DNA of 64,000 nucleotides, from NCBI GenBank assembly GCA_947044405.1, contig CAMRHE010000133.1:1364001-1428000 (forward strand). The letters are read 5' to 3'. Position 1 is the first letter of the stretch. Every line of letters starts with the position of its first letter. Positions 22,976-34,783 of this stretch are shown piece after piece. Under the pieces are notes generated by a model that was not told where the DNA came from, did no database searches, and saw nothing but the letters and a program-made list of their open reading frames with translations. Position numbers and translations under genes: made by a program. The stretch comes from Leptodactylus fallax (Eukaryota; Chordata; Amphibia; Anura; Leptodactylidae).

Positions 22976-23569
22976 AGGGTGTACATGTACATAGACCCTA
23001 TAGGGACAGAACTGGCATAAAGGCATGTCAGAAATAACCCATGAACATAGCTATCCCATTCATTTCTGTGGCCAACAAGGTTAGCTTGGAGACGAGGTGG
23101 CATAGCACCAGGGGCACCTAAATTCTAGTGATCGGTGTAGGACCCAGTTCATAGACTCTTAGCAATATCCACAGACAGAGATATCAAAAGAATGGGAAAA
23201 AAAAAAACTTCTGCTCCAGACCTTCAGTCTTATCATAAGATTCTCTGCTTTTATCTCAGTCCCATCCTGTGTTCCCATACATTGTACTTTAATTTACGCC
23301 CCATATTCCGTTTCTGCGCCGTATTCAGATTATTTGTTTTCTGCGGAGCTGAATCTTTTATCTCCTCTGTCACTTGGTAGGATTGTCACTTTAATGAACT
23401 GTATGTTATCACAGCAAAAGATATTATCAAATGAAATTGATAAGAGTCTGGAACTGCGGTGTCTCAATGGAGGAGATTACTTTTCACCTTCCACCCAGAC
23501 ACCCGACTTAATGAGACTGTTTGCAGTCTGAGATATGACTTGAGACTTTGAAGAACGCTATTAATATTT
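22976..23569. other. Unassigned intronic sequence
   Basis: Nothing recognised. Confidence 0.4.
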
Positions 23570-23733
23570 CCAGAGAACCATAGCAACCTTATTAGCAGTG
23601 AAATATTCATCCATGTGTACTTGATATCTAGAATCTAGACAGAGAGGTAGTAAAGTACAATAGATAGACAGATAGATAAATAGATTGATTCCTGGGAACT
23701 GCAGCAACCTTAATGACGGTAAAATATTCATCA

Positions 23734-23781
<48 letters not shown>

Positions 23782-23830
23782 TATCTAGAATCTAAACAGA
23801 GAAATAGTAAGATAGATATAAGATAGATGA
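23570..23830. repeat. Direct duplication of about 120 bp, with (TA)n in the second copy
   Basis: AGCAACCTTATTAGCAGTGAA...ATATCTAGAATCTAGACAGAG (23581-23645) recurs as AGCAACCTTAATGACGGTAA...ATATCTAGAATCTAAACAGAG (23704-23803). A (TA)n run of about 44 bp (23735-23778) interrupts copy two; GATA-type repeats lie between them. Confidence 0.8.
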
Positions 23831-24109
23831 GATGATAGATTCCTATACAAAGTCATCCATATGTATGTTATAGATTTACAGTATATCTTCTCTTTAGATA
23901 TGTATTGATATACCATATATCTAATAGCTATAAGAAAGATCAATATAAGAGAGAGACCTGAGAGATAGATACAAATGAAAAAGTTAAATATAGATATGAG
24001 ATAGATAGAGCTTGTATCCCTCACAGTGTATAGCAAAGAAGAGGGTTATTGCCAGGATACCTGGTGGGCTGGGGCAGAGAAGGGGGTTATTATCAGTATT
24101 CCCCGATTG

Positions 24110-24665
24110 TGTAGAGCAGAGAGAACAGGTTAATGACATTGTGCTTGCTGTAACAGAAGCCTCATCACTGATTGTTCTGGTTCTCTTTTTTCGATGCACC
24201 AATCAAAGGGATAGGTACAAGGAGGGGAATAGAGAGAACTGTGCAAGGAAGAGAGAGAAATAGGACTGGGCAGAGAGGGGATAGAGAGAACTGCGCAGAG
24301 AGGGGATAGAGTGAACTGCAGAGAGCTCTTCAGGGAAGAGATAGAGAACTGTGTACAGAAGGAATAGTGAGAACTGTGCAGAGAGAGAAAGAGAACTTTG
24401 CAGAGAGGGGATAAGGAGAGTTGTGCAGAGAGGGGATAGAGAGAGCTGTGCAGATGGGATAGTGAGAACTATGCAGAGAGGAGAGAAAACTGCAGGAAAG
24501 GGATAGAGAGAGCTGTGCAGGGAAAGGATAGAAAAAACTGCTGAGAGGGGATAAAGAGAGCTGTGCAGGGAAGGGAAGAGAGAACTGTGCAGAGCAGAGA
24601 TAGATGAAGAGAACTGGGCAGAGAGGTAGAGGAAATAGCAGGGGAAAGAAAAAGAACTGTGCAAC
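24110..24665. repeat. Purine-rich degenerate minisatellite, about 25-30 bp units
   Basis: Units of the form GAACTGTGCAGAGAGGGGAT followed by AGAGA repeat with variable length. One strand is nearly all purine apart from CTGTGC. The three long minus-strand frames rich in Ser, Leu and Pro are consequences of the pyrimidine strand and not genes. Confidence 0.9.
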
Positions 24666-24753
24666 TGTTACTGTACAGCCACACAAATCCTTCTGATCAT
24701 TAATGGAGATCTTAGGGGGTCTGCATGGGTTCAATGGCAGGTTGAAAGGGAAG

Positions 24754-24811
<58 letters not shown>
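24754..24811. repeat. (GATA)n microsatellite
   Basis: About 14 uninterrupted GATA units. Confidence 0.98.
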
Positions 24812-25327
24812 GACCTGTGTCTCTTGATCACACAAATCTATCACATTGTGTACACAGTATACTTATAGTTATGATGTACCGATTCAACTATTCTTAAGTG
24901 GGTAATTTTTTTCCCTTTTTCATTAATTTGAATGTTTTTCTTTTCTCTTATTAGACATCTAGCAAAAATGAATATTGTGCTAAAATTAGTTTTACAATAA
25001 AAGTACATAATAAATGTGAGTCTTATCTCACTCTCTGCACCGCCATTATCAGCGCTCATTACTTATCACCAGTCTAGAAATGGAAATTAACAAAATACTC
25101 TCCAGAAGTCATAACAAGAACATAAAGAATATTCCTTGTGATAATGTTATGAAAATTTGTGAAATACACTTCAGCCTGTGGGAATGCTCTGTCACCCATT
25201 TACATTCACAGAGATAGAATTATAGTTATAGCTTCTGCTATATTTACAGTATTCCTCCAGACTCTCATCATTTCAGGACTATCATTTCATGTGTTAAAGA
25301 AATGTCAGTAAGCAAAAAACCAATATA
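24812..25327. other. Unassigned intronic sequence
   Basis: AT-rich, nothing recognised. Confidence 0.45.
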
Positions 25328-26261
<934 letters not shown>

Positions 26262-26289
26262 TATACTTACTTAGCCAATACTTGCCCAT

Positions 26290-26900
26290 TGTAACAACCT
26301 AGTGGGTGAGGAGCCACTGTGCTACCCAACCGATTTGACTTTGCGCCACTTTTTTAAGTAGCCTGCCCAGTTTTTACCCTTTCACCCCAGTAAAGAAGAC
26401 TACCAGATCACTACCTCTCATTGTAGTCCTGATGTGCCAAGCAGACCAGGAGACACCAGTGCGAAACACCATTGGTCATGCAAGAGGGCTATAAGGTACA
26501 GGATAAAGGTGTGAAGTGTATGTGCATAACCAGTAGACAAGCCAGAGGTCAGGACAGGTAGCAGGGGTACTGAAATGAGGACCAGGTTGGAATCAACTAT
26601 TAGTGGTCAGTCAGTAGACAAGCCAGAGTTCAGGTCAGATAGAAGAGGTATGGTAGTTAAGACCAAGCCGAGATAGAAACAGGAAGTCAGTCTGTAGACA
26701 AGCTTGAGTTCATGACAGGCAGCAGAGGTATGTAGTCAGAGTGGTGTTGTAGCTCAAATCAAGAAAATGAGGTGAGAAATACAGCCAGGGTCTGGTACAT
26801 GGAAACATCAATCATGAATAGACACACCATAGAGCAGGTACTAGTCAAGCTAGGAACTTTTGCTCAAGCAGGGTGTGGCTAGTAAAGTTGACGTTTAATA
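26290..26900. repeat. Possible LTR-retroelement-derived repeat
   Basis: The phrase AGTAGACAAGCCAGAG(G/T)TCA recurs near 26529, 26612 and 26693 with CAGGCAGCAGAGGTA-type sequence between, giving a diverged tandem with a period of about 80 bp. The style is that of anuran LTR-retroelement untranslated DNA, but no LTR ends or coding are visible. Confidence 0.4.
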
Positions 26901-27186
26901 GCTGGGGAAGAATTGGAGGGGTGTGCCCGCCCTGGGGGCAAATCCAGCAGAATCTTTCACAGGAAGTGGATTTGCATAGCAGCATGGAGGAGCAATGACT
27001 GCATGGCATGTAGCAAAAGTAGACTGTTAGAACATCGGTGGGTGCAGACTGCTGACACTACACCCATTCTCGAAGAGAACACACAAGAGGGACAGGCACT
27101 CTTTGGGTGTAGTAGGTTGAAAAATGGATATCCCATTCATGTGGGGAAAAAAACACTACTACAGTTGTGTCTACAACTGCTCAACA

Positions 27187-27397
27187 TGGCACTCTCCAAA
27201 CTGGAAAAAGTGGATGATGGTGATACCACCACATCTGACAGCATATGGAAGATACACTAGTGGATACTCTGTATATCAGCAGTCACTGGGAGATGTCTCC
27301 TGACTTTCTCTAGCGTGGATCGCTACATCACCCAGTGACTACTAGTGTATCTTCTGTGGGGGCATCGCCATCACCCACATGGTCCAGTTTGTAGATT
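27187..27397. mobile_element. Imperfect palindrome, MITE-like
   Basis: GAAGATACACTAGTGG (27249) faces ACTACTAGTGTATCTTC (27336). The arms extend outwards: CCAAACTGGAAAAAGTGG and GATGGTGATACCACC on the left match the complement of GGGGGCATCGCCATCACCCA and CCAGTTTGTAGA on the right. Terminal duplication not resolved. Confidence 0.55.
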
Positions 27398-27938
27398 TCC
27401 AATATTGACAATGACTTATGTCCGGTCATGAAGTGTCTGCTGTGCGATTCTATAATATTTAGCAGGAGAGGTAGAAAGGCAGTACTGTCTGTGCCTACAA
27501 CATTTACATGAGTACAGAGAGAAAGTGTATACTGCTGGCACTTGTGGTTCCCCAATGAAAAGCCACTCAACTGAGCTTGGTTTTCATGTAGTATATAATT
27601 CTGCTGCAGCCTGCTTCACCAGTCCAAGAAGGTCTATTGGATTCGGAACAAATAGGAAAAAGTGAAGAATATGTGATCTGACTGCTGTAAGAACAATCGT
27701 CTGTGTGGTGTTATGCTCTGACAAGGAGACATGTTCTGTCTCGAAATGCTTTGATTTCTGCACCTGAAGAAATTACATTGGATCTAAAAGCAATGACTTT
27801 ATACTATTCTTACAGCAGCGCGGCAGCATATCCTTCAAATTGTCCTGCTATTTGTTGTTTCTATAATGTTTACAGGGAGAGGCAGAGAAAGCAGTATTGT
27901 CTGTATCTACATCATTTACAGGAAAAGACAAGGATGTA

Positions 27939-29489
27939 CAGTCATGGCCAAAAGTTGTGAGAATGATACAAATATAAATTTTTACAAAGTCTACTGCGTT
28001 TTTCTAATGGCAATTTGCATATACTCCAGAATGTTATAAAGAGTGATCAGCTTAACAGCAATTACTTGCAAAGTCAATATTTGCCTAGAAAATGAACTTT
28101 ATCCCCCAAAACACATTTCAACATCATTGCAGCCCTGCCTTAAAAGGACCACCTAACATCGTTTCAGTGATTGCTCCATTAACACAGGTGTGGGTGTTGA
28201 TGAGGACAGGGCTGGAGATCAATCTGTCATGATTAAGTAAGAATGACACCACTGGACACTTTAAAAGGAGGCTGGTGCTTGCCATCATTGTTTCTCTTCT
28301 GTTAACCATGGTTATCTCTAAAGAAACACGTGCAGTCATCATTGCACTGCACAAAAATGGCCAAACTGGGAAGAGTATTGCAGCTAGAAAGATTGCACCT
28401 CAGTCAACAATCTATCGCATCATCAAGAACTTCAAGGAGAGAGGTTCCATTGGTGCCAAAAAGGTTCCAGGGCGCCCAAGAAAGACCAGCAAGCGGCAGG
28501 ACCGTCTATTAAAAGTGTTTCAGCTGCGGGATCGGGCTACCAGCAGTGCAGAGCTTGCTGAGGAATGGCAGCAGGCAGGTGTGAGTGCATCTGCACGCAC
28601 TGTGAGGCGGAGACTCTTGGAGCAAGGCCTGGTCTCAAGGAGGGCAGCAAAGAAGCCACTTCTCTCCAGAAAAAACATCAGGGACAGACTGATATTCTGG
28701 GAGTGGACTGCTGAGGACTGGGGGAAAGTCATTTTCTCTGATGAATCCCCTTTTCGATTGTTTGGAACATCTGGAAAACAGCTTATTCGGAGAAGAAGAG
28801 GTGAGCGCTACCACCAGTCTTGTCTCATGCCAACTGTAAAGCATCCTGAAACCATTCATGTGTGGGGTTGCTTCTCAGCCAAGGGAATCGGCTCTCTCAC
28901 AGTCTTGCCTAAAAACACAGCCATGAATAAAGAATGGTACCAGAATGTCCTCCAAGAGCAACTTCTCCCAACCGTCCAAGAGCAGTTTGGCGCTCAACAA
29001 TGCCTTTTCCAGCATGATGGAGCACCTTGCCATAAAGCAAAGGTGAGAACTAAATGGCTCAGGGAACAAAACATAGAGATTTTGGGTCCATGGCCTGGAA
29101 ACTCCCCAGATCTTAATCCCATTGAGAACTTGTGGTCAATCATCAAGAGACGGGTGGACAAACAAAAACCAACAAATTCAGACAAAATGAAAGCATTGAT
29201 TCTGCAAGAATGGACTGCTATCAGTCAGGATTTGGTCCAGAAGTTGATTGAGAGCATGCCAGGGAGAATTGCAGAGGTCCTGAAGAAGAAGGGTCAACAC
29301 TGCAAATATTGACTTGCTGCATTAACTCATTCTAACTGTCAATATAAGCTTCTGTTACTCATAATATGAATGCAATTCTATTTCTGTATGTGATAAAAAC
29401 ATCTGACAAACACACATAAAAACCAGAGGGCAGCAGATCATGTGAAAATATAATATTTGTGTCATTCTCAAAACTTTTGGCCATGACTG
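27939..29489 (+). mobile_element. Tc1-E: complete Tc1/mariner (DD35E) element, 1551 bp
   Basis: TA at 27937-27938 and 29490-29491 flanks CAGTCATGGCCAAAAGTTGT and ACTTTTGGCCATGACTG. The inverted repeats agree well over about 55 bp (GAGAATGA.ACAAATAT). The single open reading frame inside is uninterrupted. It sits within a 45-bp repeat unit: the left flank ends GGATG, the right flank begins GTACTG, and a neighbouring unit at about 29747 reads GGGATGTAGTACTGTCTGTG, which is the unoccupied form of this site. Confidence 0.96.
28308..29312 (+). CDS. Tc1/mariner transposase, DD35E, apparently intact
   Basis: 334 codons from ATG 28308 (MVISKETRAV) to a TGA after GQHCKY; an upstream in-frame ATG at 28275 adds 11 hydrophobic residues and is a less likely start. 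Residues 1-110 form two helix-turn-helix DNA-binding units joined by GRPR (55-58). The catalytic triad is Asp145 (FSDESPF), Asp237 (QHDGAPCHKA) and Glu273 ([11 protein letters not shown]). The last two are separated by 35 residues, so this is DD35E and not the DD34E of the other Tc1 genes here; DD35E Tc1/mariner elements (for example the Traveler group) are known in vertebrates. Family length is normal (about 340). No stop or frameshift, and complete termini, so recent activity is plausible. It lies in the sense orientation within the host intron. Confidence 0.95.
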   Translation: MVISKETRAVIIALHKNGQTGKSIAARKIAPQSTIYRIIKNFKERGSIGAKKVPGRPRKTSKRQDRLLKVFQLRDRATSSAELAEEWQQAGVSASARTVRRRLLEQGLVSRRAAKKPLLSRKNIRDRLIFWEWTAEDWGKVIFSDESPFRLFGTSGKQLIRRRRGERYHQSCLMPTVKHPETIHVWGCFSAKGIGSLTVLPKNTAMNKEWYQNVLQEQLLPTVQEQFGAQQCLFQHDGAPCHKAKVRTKWLREQNIEILGPWPGNSPDLNPIENLWSIIKRRVDKQKPTNSDKMKALILQEWTAISQDLVQKLIESMPGRIAEVLKKKGQHCKY

Positions 29490-30204
29490 TAGTACTGTCT
29501 GTGCCTACATCATTGAGAGAGAGACAGGGATGCAGTACTGTTTGTGCCCACATCTCTTGGAGAGAGAGATAGGGAGGCAGTACTGTCTGTATCTACATCA
29601 TTTACAGTAAGAAACAGGGATTCAGTAGTATCTGTGCCTACATCGCTTGGAGAGATGCAGGGAGGCAGTATTATCTCTGCCTACATCATTTGGAGAAACA
29701 GAAAGGCAGTACAGTTTGTACCTACATCGTGTACAGGAAGAGACAGGGATGTAGTACTGTCTGTGTCTATATCAACTTGCGAAAAAGACAGGGAGGCAGT
29801 ACTATCTCTGCCCACATCATTTGGAGAGAGTCAGGAAGGTAGTACTGTCTGTACCTACATCATTTACAGGAAAAAAACAGGGATGCAGTACTGTCTGTGC
29901 CTACATTATTTGGAGAGAGAGACGGAGGCAATATTGTCTGTGCCTACATCCGTTAGGGGGAAAGAGAGGGAGGAAGTACTCGTTGATCCAATATAGTTTA
30001 AATGGAGAAATACAGAAGCAGTTATGTCTATGCATACTGTACATTTACTGGGAGAAACGGAAAGGCAATACTGTCTAGGCCTACATCATTTAGCGGGAGA
30101 GTCAGGGAGACAGTACTAACTGTACCAATAATTATTATTGCAGGAAGATTCAGAGTGGCATTACTACAGGGTGTCAGGACTGTCTGTCCCTATATTATCT
30201 AAAC

Positions 30205-30718
30205 CAGGAGGTCTCAAACACGTGCAATCTGCGGTCTGCGGCCTTCTCCCCTGTGGTGTCGATACTCTTGAAATTGGCAGAACCATGGAGAAAAGAACCC
30301 CCGACCCAGTTTTGGAGCTTCCCGAGCATGTAGGCCACAAACCTGCTTGAGGCAGCTTCATTGTATATACTTACCTCTCCGTACCCTGGCAGGCACCTCC
30401 AGCTGTCTTCCCCTGCTCTGGGCACACTGCTGTGACATATGTGCACCTGCAGCAGGGTAAGAGAGCATGACCAGGAGCTAGGTAATGGGGACACTTTTAG
30501 GGGGATATTAAAATGTGTGGGGCCTCTACAGGGTAACATTAAATTGTGTGGGGCCAATGCTGGGGGGGGGCAATAAACTATATGGGGCCACTGCTGGGGG
30601 ACATTAAACGGTACAGGGCCACTGCTGGGGTTACATTTGTATTAAATATAATTTGGCCCTTCAGCTTCAATTTTTTTTTATGTGCGGCCCCTCTGCCCAG
30701 CCGAGTTTGAGACCCCTG
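30205..30718. mobile_element. Non-autonomous hAT element, 514 bp, with 8-bp target duplication
   Basis: ATCTAAAC occurs at 30197-30204 and again at 30719-30726. The termini CAGGAGGTCTCAAAC and GTTTGAGACCCCTG are inverted repeats of the CAGGGGTCTCAAAC type. An 8-bp duplication with CAGG-type ends is diagnostic of hAT. Inside are GCGGCCTTCTCCCC and TGTGCGGCCCCTC close to the two ends and diverged repeats of GGGGCCA(A/C)TGCTGGGGG. No transposase. Confidence 0.92.
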
Positions 30719-31149
30719 ATCTAAACAGTGAGACAGGGGTAATGCTGTTTTTGCAGATATCATTTACAGAAAGGCAGTACTGTTTGTCTCTACATTATCT
30801 ACATGGGTCAGGCAGGTAGTATTAGTTGTGCACACATCATTGACAAGGAGGAAGTCCCATCTGTCCCTGTATTATCTATAAGGTGAGCCAGGGTGGTAGA
30901 ACTATCTGTGCCTACATGTTTTACAGGCAGCAGTAGTATTTGTGCCTACATTGTGTACAGTACATAGAAACAACTATTCCTGCATAATTCCCAATACTGT
31001 ACCAGTTACCTATAGTGAGACAGGGAGACAACACTATCTGCAAATCTTTTAGGTAAAAGGATGTGCTGGTTGTTGCAAGGTAACCATCTAATAGCAATGA
31101 AACCTAAGGATAGAGATGACGTCACCATATAGTATAAAAAAAAAATATT

Positions 31150-31345
31150 CTTATATTGTTTATAGGGGGCACTAAGGAGCATTATAGGTTATAGGGAACA
31201 CTAAGGGGAGTTATATTGTGTATAGGGAAAACTAAGGTATATTATACTGTGTATAGGGGGAACTAATGGGAATTATACTGTGTATAGGGAACACTAAGGT
31301 ATATTATACTGTGTATAGGGGGAACTAAGGAACATTACACTGTAC
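31150..31345. repeat. Tandem repeat, about 31-bp unit
   Basis: TATAGGGAACACTAAGG followed by TATATTATACTGTG recurs about six times with GGGGGA or GGGAAA variants. Not coding. Bases 31346-31599 show nothing recognised. Confidence 0.85.
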
Positions 31346-31828
31346 ATAGTGGTTCTGGCATTCTGCTGCACTATTGTGTAAGAATTATCTGTTCAATATA
31401 CTGTAATAGAAGCTTCTAGCACAGCATCCAGTGCACATATGAGACATATTGTAACATTCAGGTAATCTACTCTCTGTATTACAGCTGTAGGTCCTGCTAT
31501 AATAATTCTTATGGAGGGGTCGAGGATATTAATTATTGCGGGCACAGCGACTCCTTGACTTGATTTTATTTAAATTAGCATGCCGTAAAAGAAAACTCAG
31601 GCATGTCCAAAGTCTGGCCCGTGTTCAAATTTCCACTGTTGCCTTTAGGGGGCCCTTCCAGATCCCCACTACTTTTTTTAACAGTCTGTGGGGGTCCGGT
31701 AACGACCCCTATTAACTTACCTATCCCTGTTCTTGCTCGCGGCCTCCTCTTCCCTCTTCAACCACAAGGGGGGCCCCAAGTACCAGTGCTTACCTGTCTG
31801 CTCTCTGTCGCCTCCCCGCTTCTTCCTG

Positions 31829-31974
31829 CAGTATTGGGTAATTACTTACCTGTCTGCTTCCTGGTCCCGCTCTGTCTCTCTGTTCCGAGCGCATTGTTGT
31901 AACGTCATGTGCGCCCGGAGCAGAAAGACAGAGCGGGACCAGGAAGCAGACAGGTAAGTAATTACCCAATACTG
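31829..31974. repeat. Perfect 49-bp inverted repeat (hairpin), 48-bp loop
   Basis: 31829-31877 (CAGTATTGGGTAATTACTTA onwards) is exactly complementary to 31926-31974 (ending TAAGTAATTACCCAATACTG). The perfect match argues for recent origin or gene-conversion maintenance within the host element. Confidence 0.95.
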
Positions 31975-31977
31975 CTG

Positions 31978-32815
31978 TAGAGGGGACCAGTGAAGGGGCC
32001 ACTGCCCATACAGCGGCCTCTTCACTGGTTCCCTACCCATACAGCGGCCTCTTCACTGGTTCCCTACCCATACAGCGGCCTCTTCACTGGTTCCCCACCC
32101 ATACAGTGGCCTCTTCACTGGTCCCCCCATACAGTGGCCTCTTCACTGGTCCCCCCATACAGTGGCCTCTTCACTATACCCCCCCATACAGTGGCCTCTT
32201 CACTATACCCCCCATACAGTGGCCTCTTCACTGGTCCCCCCATACAGTGGTCTCTTCACTATACCCCCCCATACAGTGGCCTCTTCACTATACCCCCCCA
32301 TACAGTGGCCTCTTCACTATACCCCCCCATACAGTGGCCTCTTCACTATACCCCCCCATACAGTGGCCTCTTCACTATACCCCCCATACAGTGGCCTCTT
32401 CACTATACCCCCCCATACAGTGGCCTCTTCACTATACCCCCCCATACAGTGGCCTCTTCACTATACCCCCCCCATACAGTGGCCTCTTCACTGGTCCCCC
32501 CATACAGTGGCCTCTTCACTGGTCCCCCCATACAGTGGCCTCTTCACTATACCCCCCCATACAGTGGCCTCTTCACTATACCCCCCCATACAGTGGCCTC
32601 TTCACTATACCCCCCATACAGTGGCCTCTTCACTATACCCCCCCATACAGTGGCCTCTTCACTGGTCCCCCCATACAGTGGCCTCTTCACTATACCCCCC
32701 ATACAGTGGCCTCTTCACTATACCCCCCATACAGTGGCCTCTTCACTATACCCCCCCATACAGTGGCCTCTTCACTATACCCCCCCATACAGTGGCCTCT
32801 TCATTGGTCCCCCAT
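31978..32815. repeat. C-rich minisatellite, about 27-30-bp unit, about 29 copies
   Basis: Units CATACAGTGGCCTCTTCACT followed by ATACCCCCC or GGTCCCCC repeat with length changes mainly in the C-run. The first unit (31984-32004, ACCAGTGAAGGGGCCACTG) lies in the opposite orientation to all the others, so the array begins with a fold-back. All three plus frames are open for 240-280 codons because the unit lacks stops; none is a gene. Confidence 0.95.
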
Positions 32816-32962
32816 ACTGTATGCATGGGGCCCAGTGATGGAGCCATTATATTGTGTGTGGGCATTGATGGGGGCTAATTTTTGAGATCTGTGTGAAGAA
32901 ATTAAAAGTATGCAATTTGCAATATGAATTTCATAAAATAGTTCATTTGCATTAAATGTTAA

Positions 32963-33079
32963 AGAGGATCTTTAACGTCCTCATAGATGTGCTTTATTAT
33001 ATTCTGCTGAATTTAGCACACTGTCGATTTTCTAGCGGTATATAATACCGCACATCTATGATGACGTGAAAGGTCCTCT
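32963..33079. mobile_element. TTAA-flanked MITE (AGAGGAC family), 117 bp
   Basis: TTAA at 32959-32962 and 33080-33083. Ends AGAGGATCTTTAACGTCCTC and GACGTGAAAGGTCCTCT are near-perfect inverted repeats, continuing into ATAGATGTG and CACATCTAT. Nested near the right end of the hAT-like element. Confidence 0.85.
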
Positions 33080-33254
33080 TTAATGGTGAAAAGAATGACA
33101 GGCTGAATAGTCGGCCCTCACACATTTTCACGTAACCAAATCTGGCCCTCTTGTCAAAAAGTTTGGACACTCCTGCTCTACCTACTCCTGGTTTGACCGC
33201 TCTAACCATAAAGAACCCTTTCTTACCAAGATGCCTAAACCAATTTCCCTCCAC

Positions 33255-33475
33255 TTGCAGAGAATATCCCCTGCTCCTTTGTAGACTTTTTGGACAGAAT
33301 ACATTATATTAATATCTATATTTCTAGATGTAAATCAGTTGACCTCTAAGGCATCTTTTTTCCAAGCTGAATGGGCCGGATTTTTCTAGTCTGTCATTAT
33401 AAGAGGGACCTTTCACCCCATTTAATAATGTAGTTGCCCTCTTTTGAACCCTTTTTAGCTCTTTTATATCTTTCA
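33255..33475 (-). pseudogene. LINE reverse transcriptase C-terminal fragment (CR1/L2-like)
   Basis: The minus strand reads KELKRVQKRATTLLNGVKG, then PSYNDRLEKSGPFSLEKRCL and RGQLIYI before a stop. This matches the conserved end of CR1/L2-type ORF2 (RVQkRAt....l.YeeRL..lglfsLekRRlRgdLI). About 55 residues remain; the rest of the element is absent. Confidence 0.75.
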
Positions 33476-33479
33476 ATAA

Positions 33480-33829
33480 ATCCTGTAAAATACATAATAT
33501 CAGCCTGTACTTAGTCCGCAGATTATAGGCCCCCGGCTTGCCCAGTGCCAGCTATTAACATGACTTATTCTGTACCTATGTCATGTGTATGTGAATGGAG
33601 GCTTAGACCCAGCAGTGCATGGTACTTTTCTGACTCAATGGAGGGAGCCCCAGGGAACTAAATTTAATTTCTAAACATTAAAAGTAATTTACGGCTTCAC
33701 TGACCTCAAGTCTTAGTCTATCCGTGCGCCATGGCTGCATTTTACTACATAACCCTTCAATAACCTGATCTTAGTTATGGGTTACAAGTCTACTTTTGCA
33801 CCCAGTATCCCCATATATCATTTATTATA
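33480..33829. other. Unassigned intronic sequence
   Basis: Nothing recognised. Confidence 0.4.
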
Positions 33830-34072
33830 AGCGGCCTCTTCCTGGTGCTGATGACATCACGTTCATTGGTCACATGGTACAGCTGCAGAATATGTTAGCG
33901 CTATATACAGTAAATAATTATTTTTTATTATTATCACATAGTGTATGGCTCTGTGCTTGGTATTCAGGAAAGAAACTGCATCGCTTGCCCGAACGCTGTG
34001 GTCCCTTCAAACATCCGATCTGTGGGGGTCCTGAATGTTGGATTCCCACAGATAAGATATTGATGACTTATC
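33830..34072. repeat. Family A interspersed repeat, right end at a TTAA
   Basis: Carries CACGTTCATTGGTCACATGG, GGCTCTGTGCTTGGTATTCA, ATCTGTGGGGGTCCTGA and GATATTGATGACTTATC, the order seen in family A. It stops exactly at TTAA 34073-34076, which also starts the next MITE. Confidence 0.6.
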
Positions 34073-34076
34073 TTAA

Positions 34077-34424
34077 AGGGGTTTTTCCATAGGATAGGGA
34101 ATAACTTGCAAATCAGTGGCGGTCCTACCCTCAGACCCCCACTGATCAGGAGAAGGGTAGACTTTCATCCCCTGTTCTGACTGGAGCAGTGGATGGGCAG
34201 CACGTACAGCTCCATTCATTTCAAAGGGAGTGCCAGGTGCCATACTTCGGCAAACCCCAGCGTTCCCATGAAATGAATGGAGGGGTGCGTGCACTGCTTA
34301 TCCACCTTTCCATCCAGAACGTGGGACGAAATCTCCCATTCTGCTGATCAATGGGGGTATGCGTGGTTGGACCCCCACTGATCTGCAAGTTATCCCCTAT
34401 CCATACTTTCGTGGAAAAACCCCT
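34077..34424. mobile_element. TTAA-type palindromic MITE, 348 bp
   Basis: AGGGGTTTTTCCATAGGATA at the left faces CGTGGAAAAACCCCT at the right; GAATAACTTGCAAATCAGTGG pairs with CCACTGATCTGCAAGTTAT. The left flank is TTAA; the right flank is TTGA (34425-34428), one change away. Related to 41076-41465. Confidence 0.8.
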
Positions 34425-34783
34425 TTGAGGATAGATCATCAATAGTTCGGTCCCAGAAAATCTCTTAAAATTATGTCATACAGATTTTTCCACCTTTAGT
34501 ATTGAAATGTGAAGGGGCCAGTTTAAAGGAGTGGCAAACTGGACAAATGCCTGTTGTCTCCAGTTTCTGGGGGCCCCATCGAGGTCAGAAAGCCCAAGAG
34601 CAAACTAAAAGTACCCAGTAGTATTTAGTCATGCGATTTGAGAATTGGACTCCAGTATTATGTGGGAACTATATGAACGTATTATGTGGGTGCATTATAG
34701 GGGTATTATATAGATGCATATTATTAGGGAATTTAAAGGGCCTAAAAATAAATTTAAGACAATCCCTACTCAGGGATTATGGG
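34425..34783. other. Unassigned intronic sequence
   Basis: Contains diverged TATTATGTGGG-type short repeats at 34660-34720; otherwise nothing recognised. Confidence 0.4.

Larger units (their letters stand above)
27455..31030. repeat. Degenerate 45-bp minisatellite, interrupted by Tc1-E and a hAT element
   Basis: The phrase GCAGTACTGTCTGTGCCTAC followed by ATCAT and a GAGAGAGACAGGGAT-type stretch repeats with a period close to 45 bp, clearest at 29492-30000, with weaker copies at 27460-27520, 27870-27935, 30060-30190 and 30750-31030. Because 45 is a multiple of three, frames stay open across several copies (150 codons at 29544-29996), which is not evidence of coding. Two transposons lie inside it. 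Confidence 0.85.
31600..33173. mobile_element. hAT-like element carrying a hairpin, a minisatellite and a nested MITE
   Basis: CAGGCATGTCCAAAGTCTGG at the left faces GTTTGGACACTCCTG at the right, with TGGCCC/GGCCA-type matches just inside, a pattern of hAT termini. No 8-bp duplication is visible, so either the edges have decayed or the call is wrong. Inside are a 49-bp perfect inverted repeat, a large C-rich minisatellite and a TTAA-flanked MITE. No coding capacity. Confidence 0.5.

Noticed and set aside
24203..24734. Minus-strand Ser/Leu/Pro-rich ORFs up to 153 codons
   Set aside because: Pyrimidine strand of a purine-rich tandem repeat; composition follows the repeat.
29544..29996. 150-codon ORF with 15-residue repeats
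   Set aside because: It results from a 45-bp minisatellite unit that preserves frame; units are degenerate at the DNA level with no codon preference and no start or splice context.
31990..32885. Three overlapping plus-strand ORFs of 238-282 codons
   Set aside because: They lie in a C-rich minisatellite whose unit has no stop in any frame; the proteins are mere repeats of the unit.
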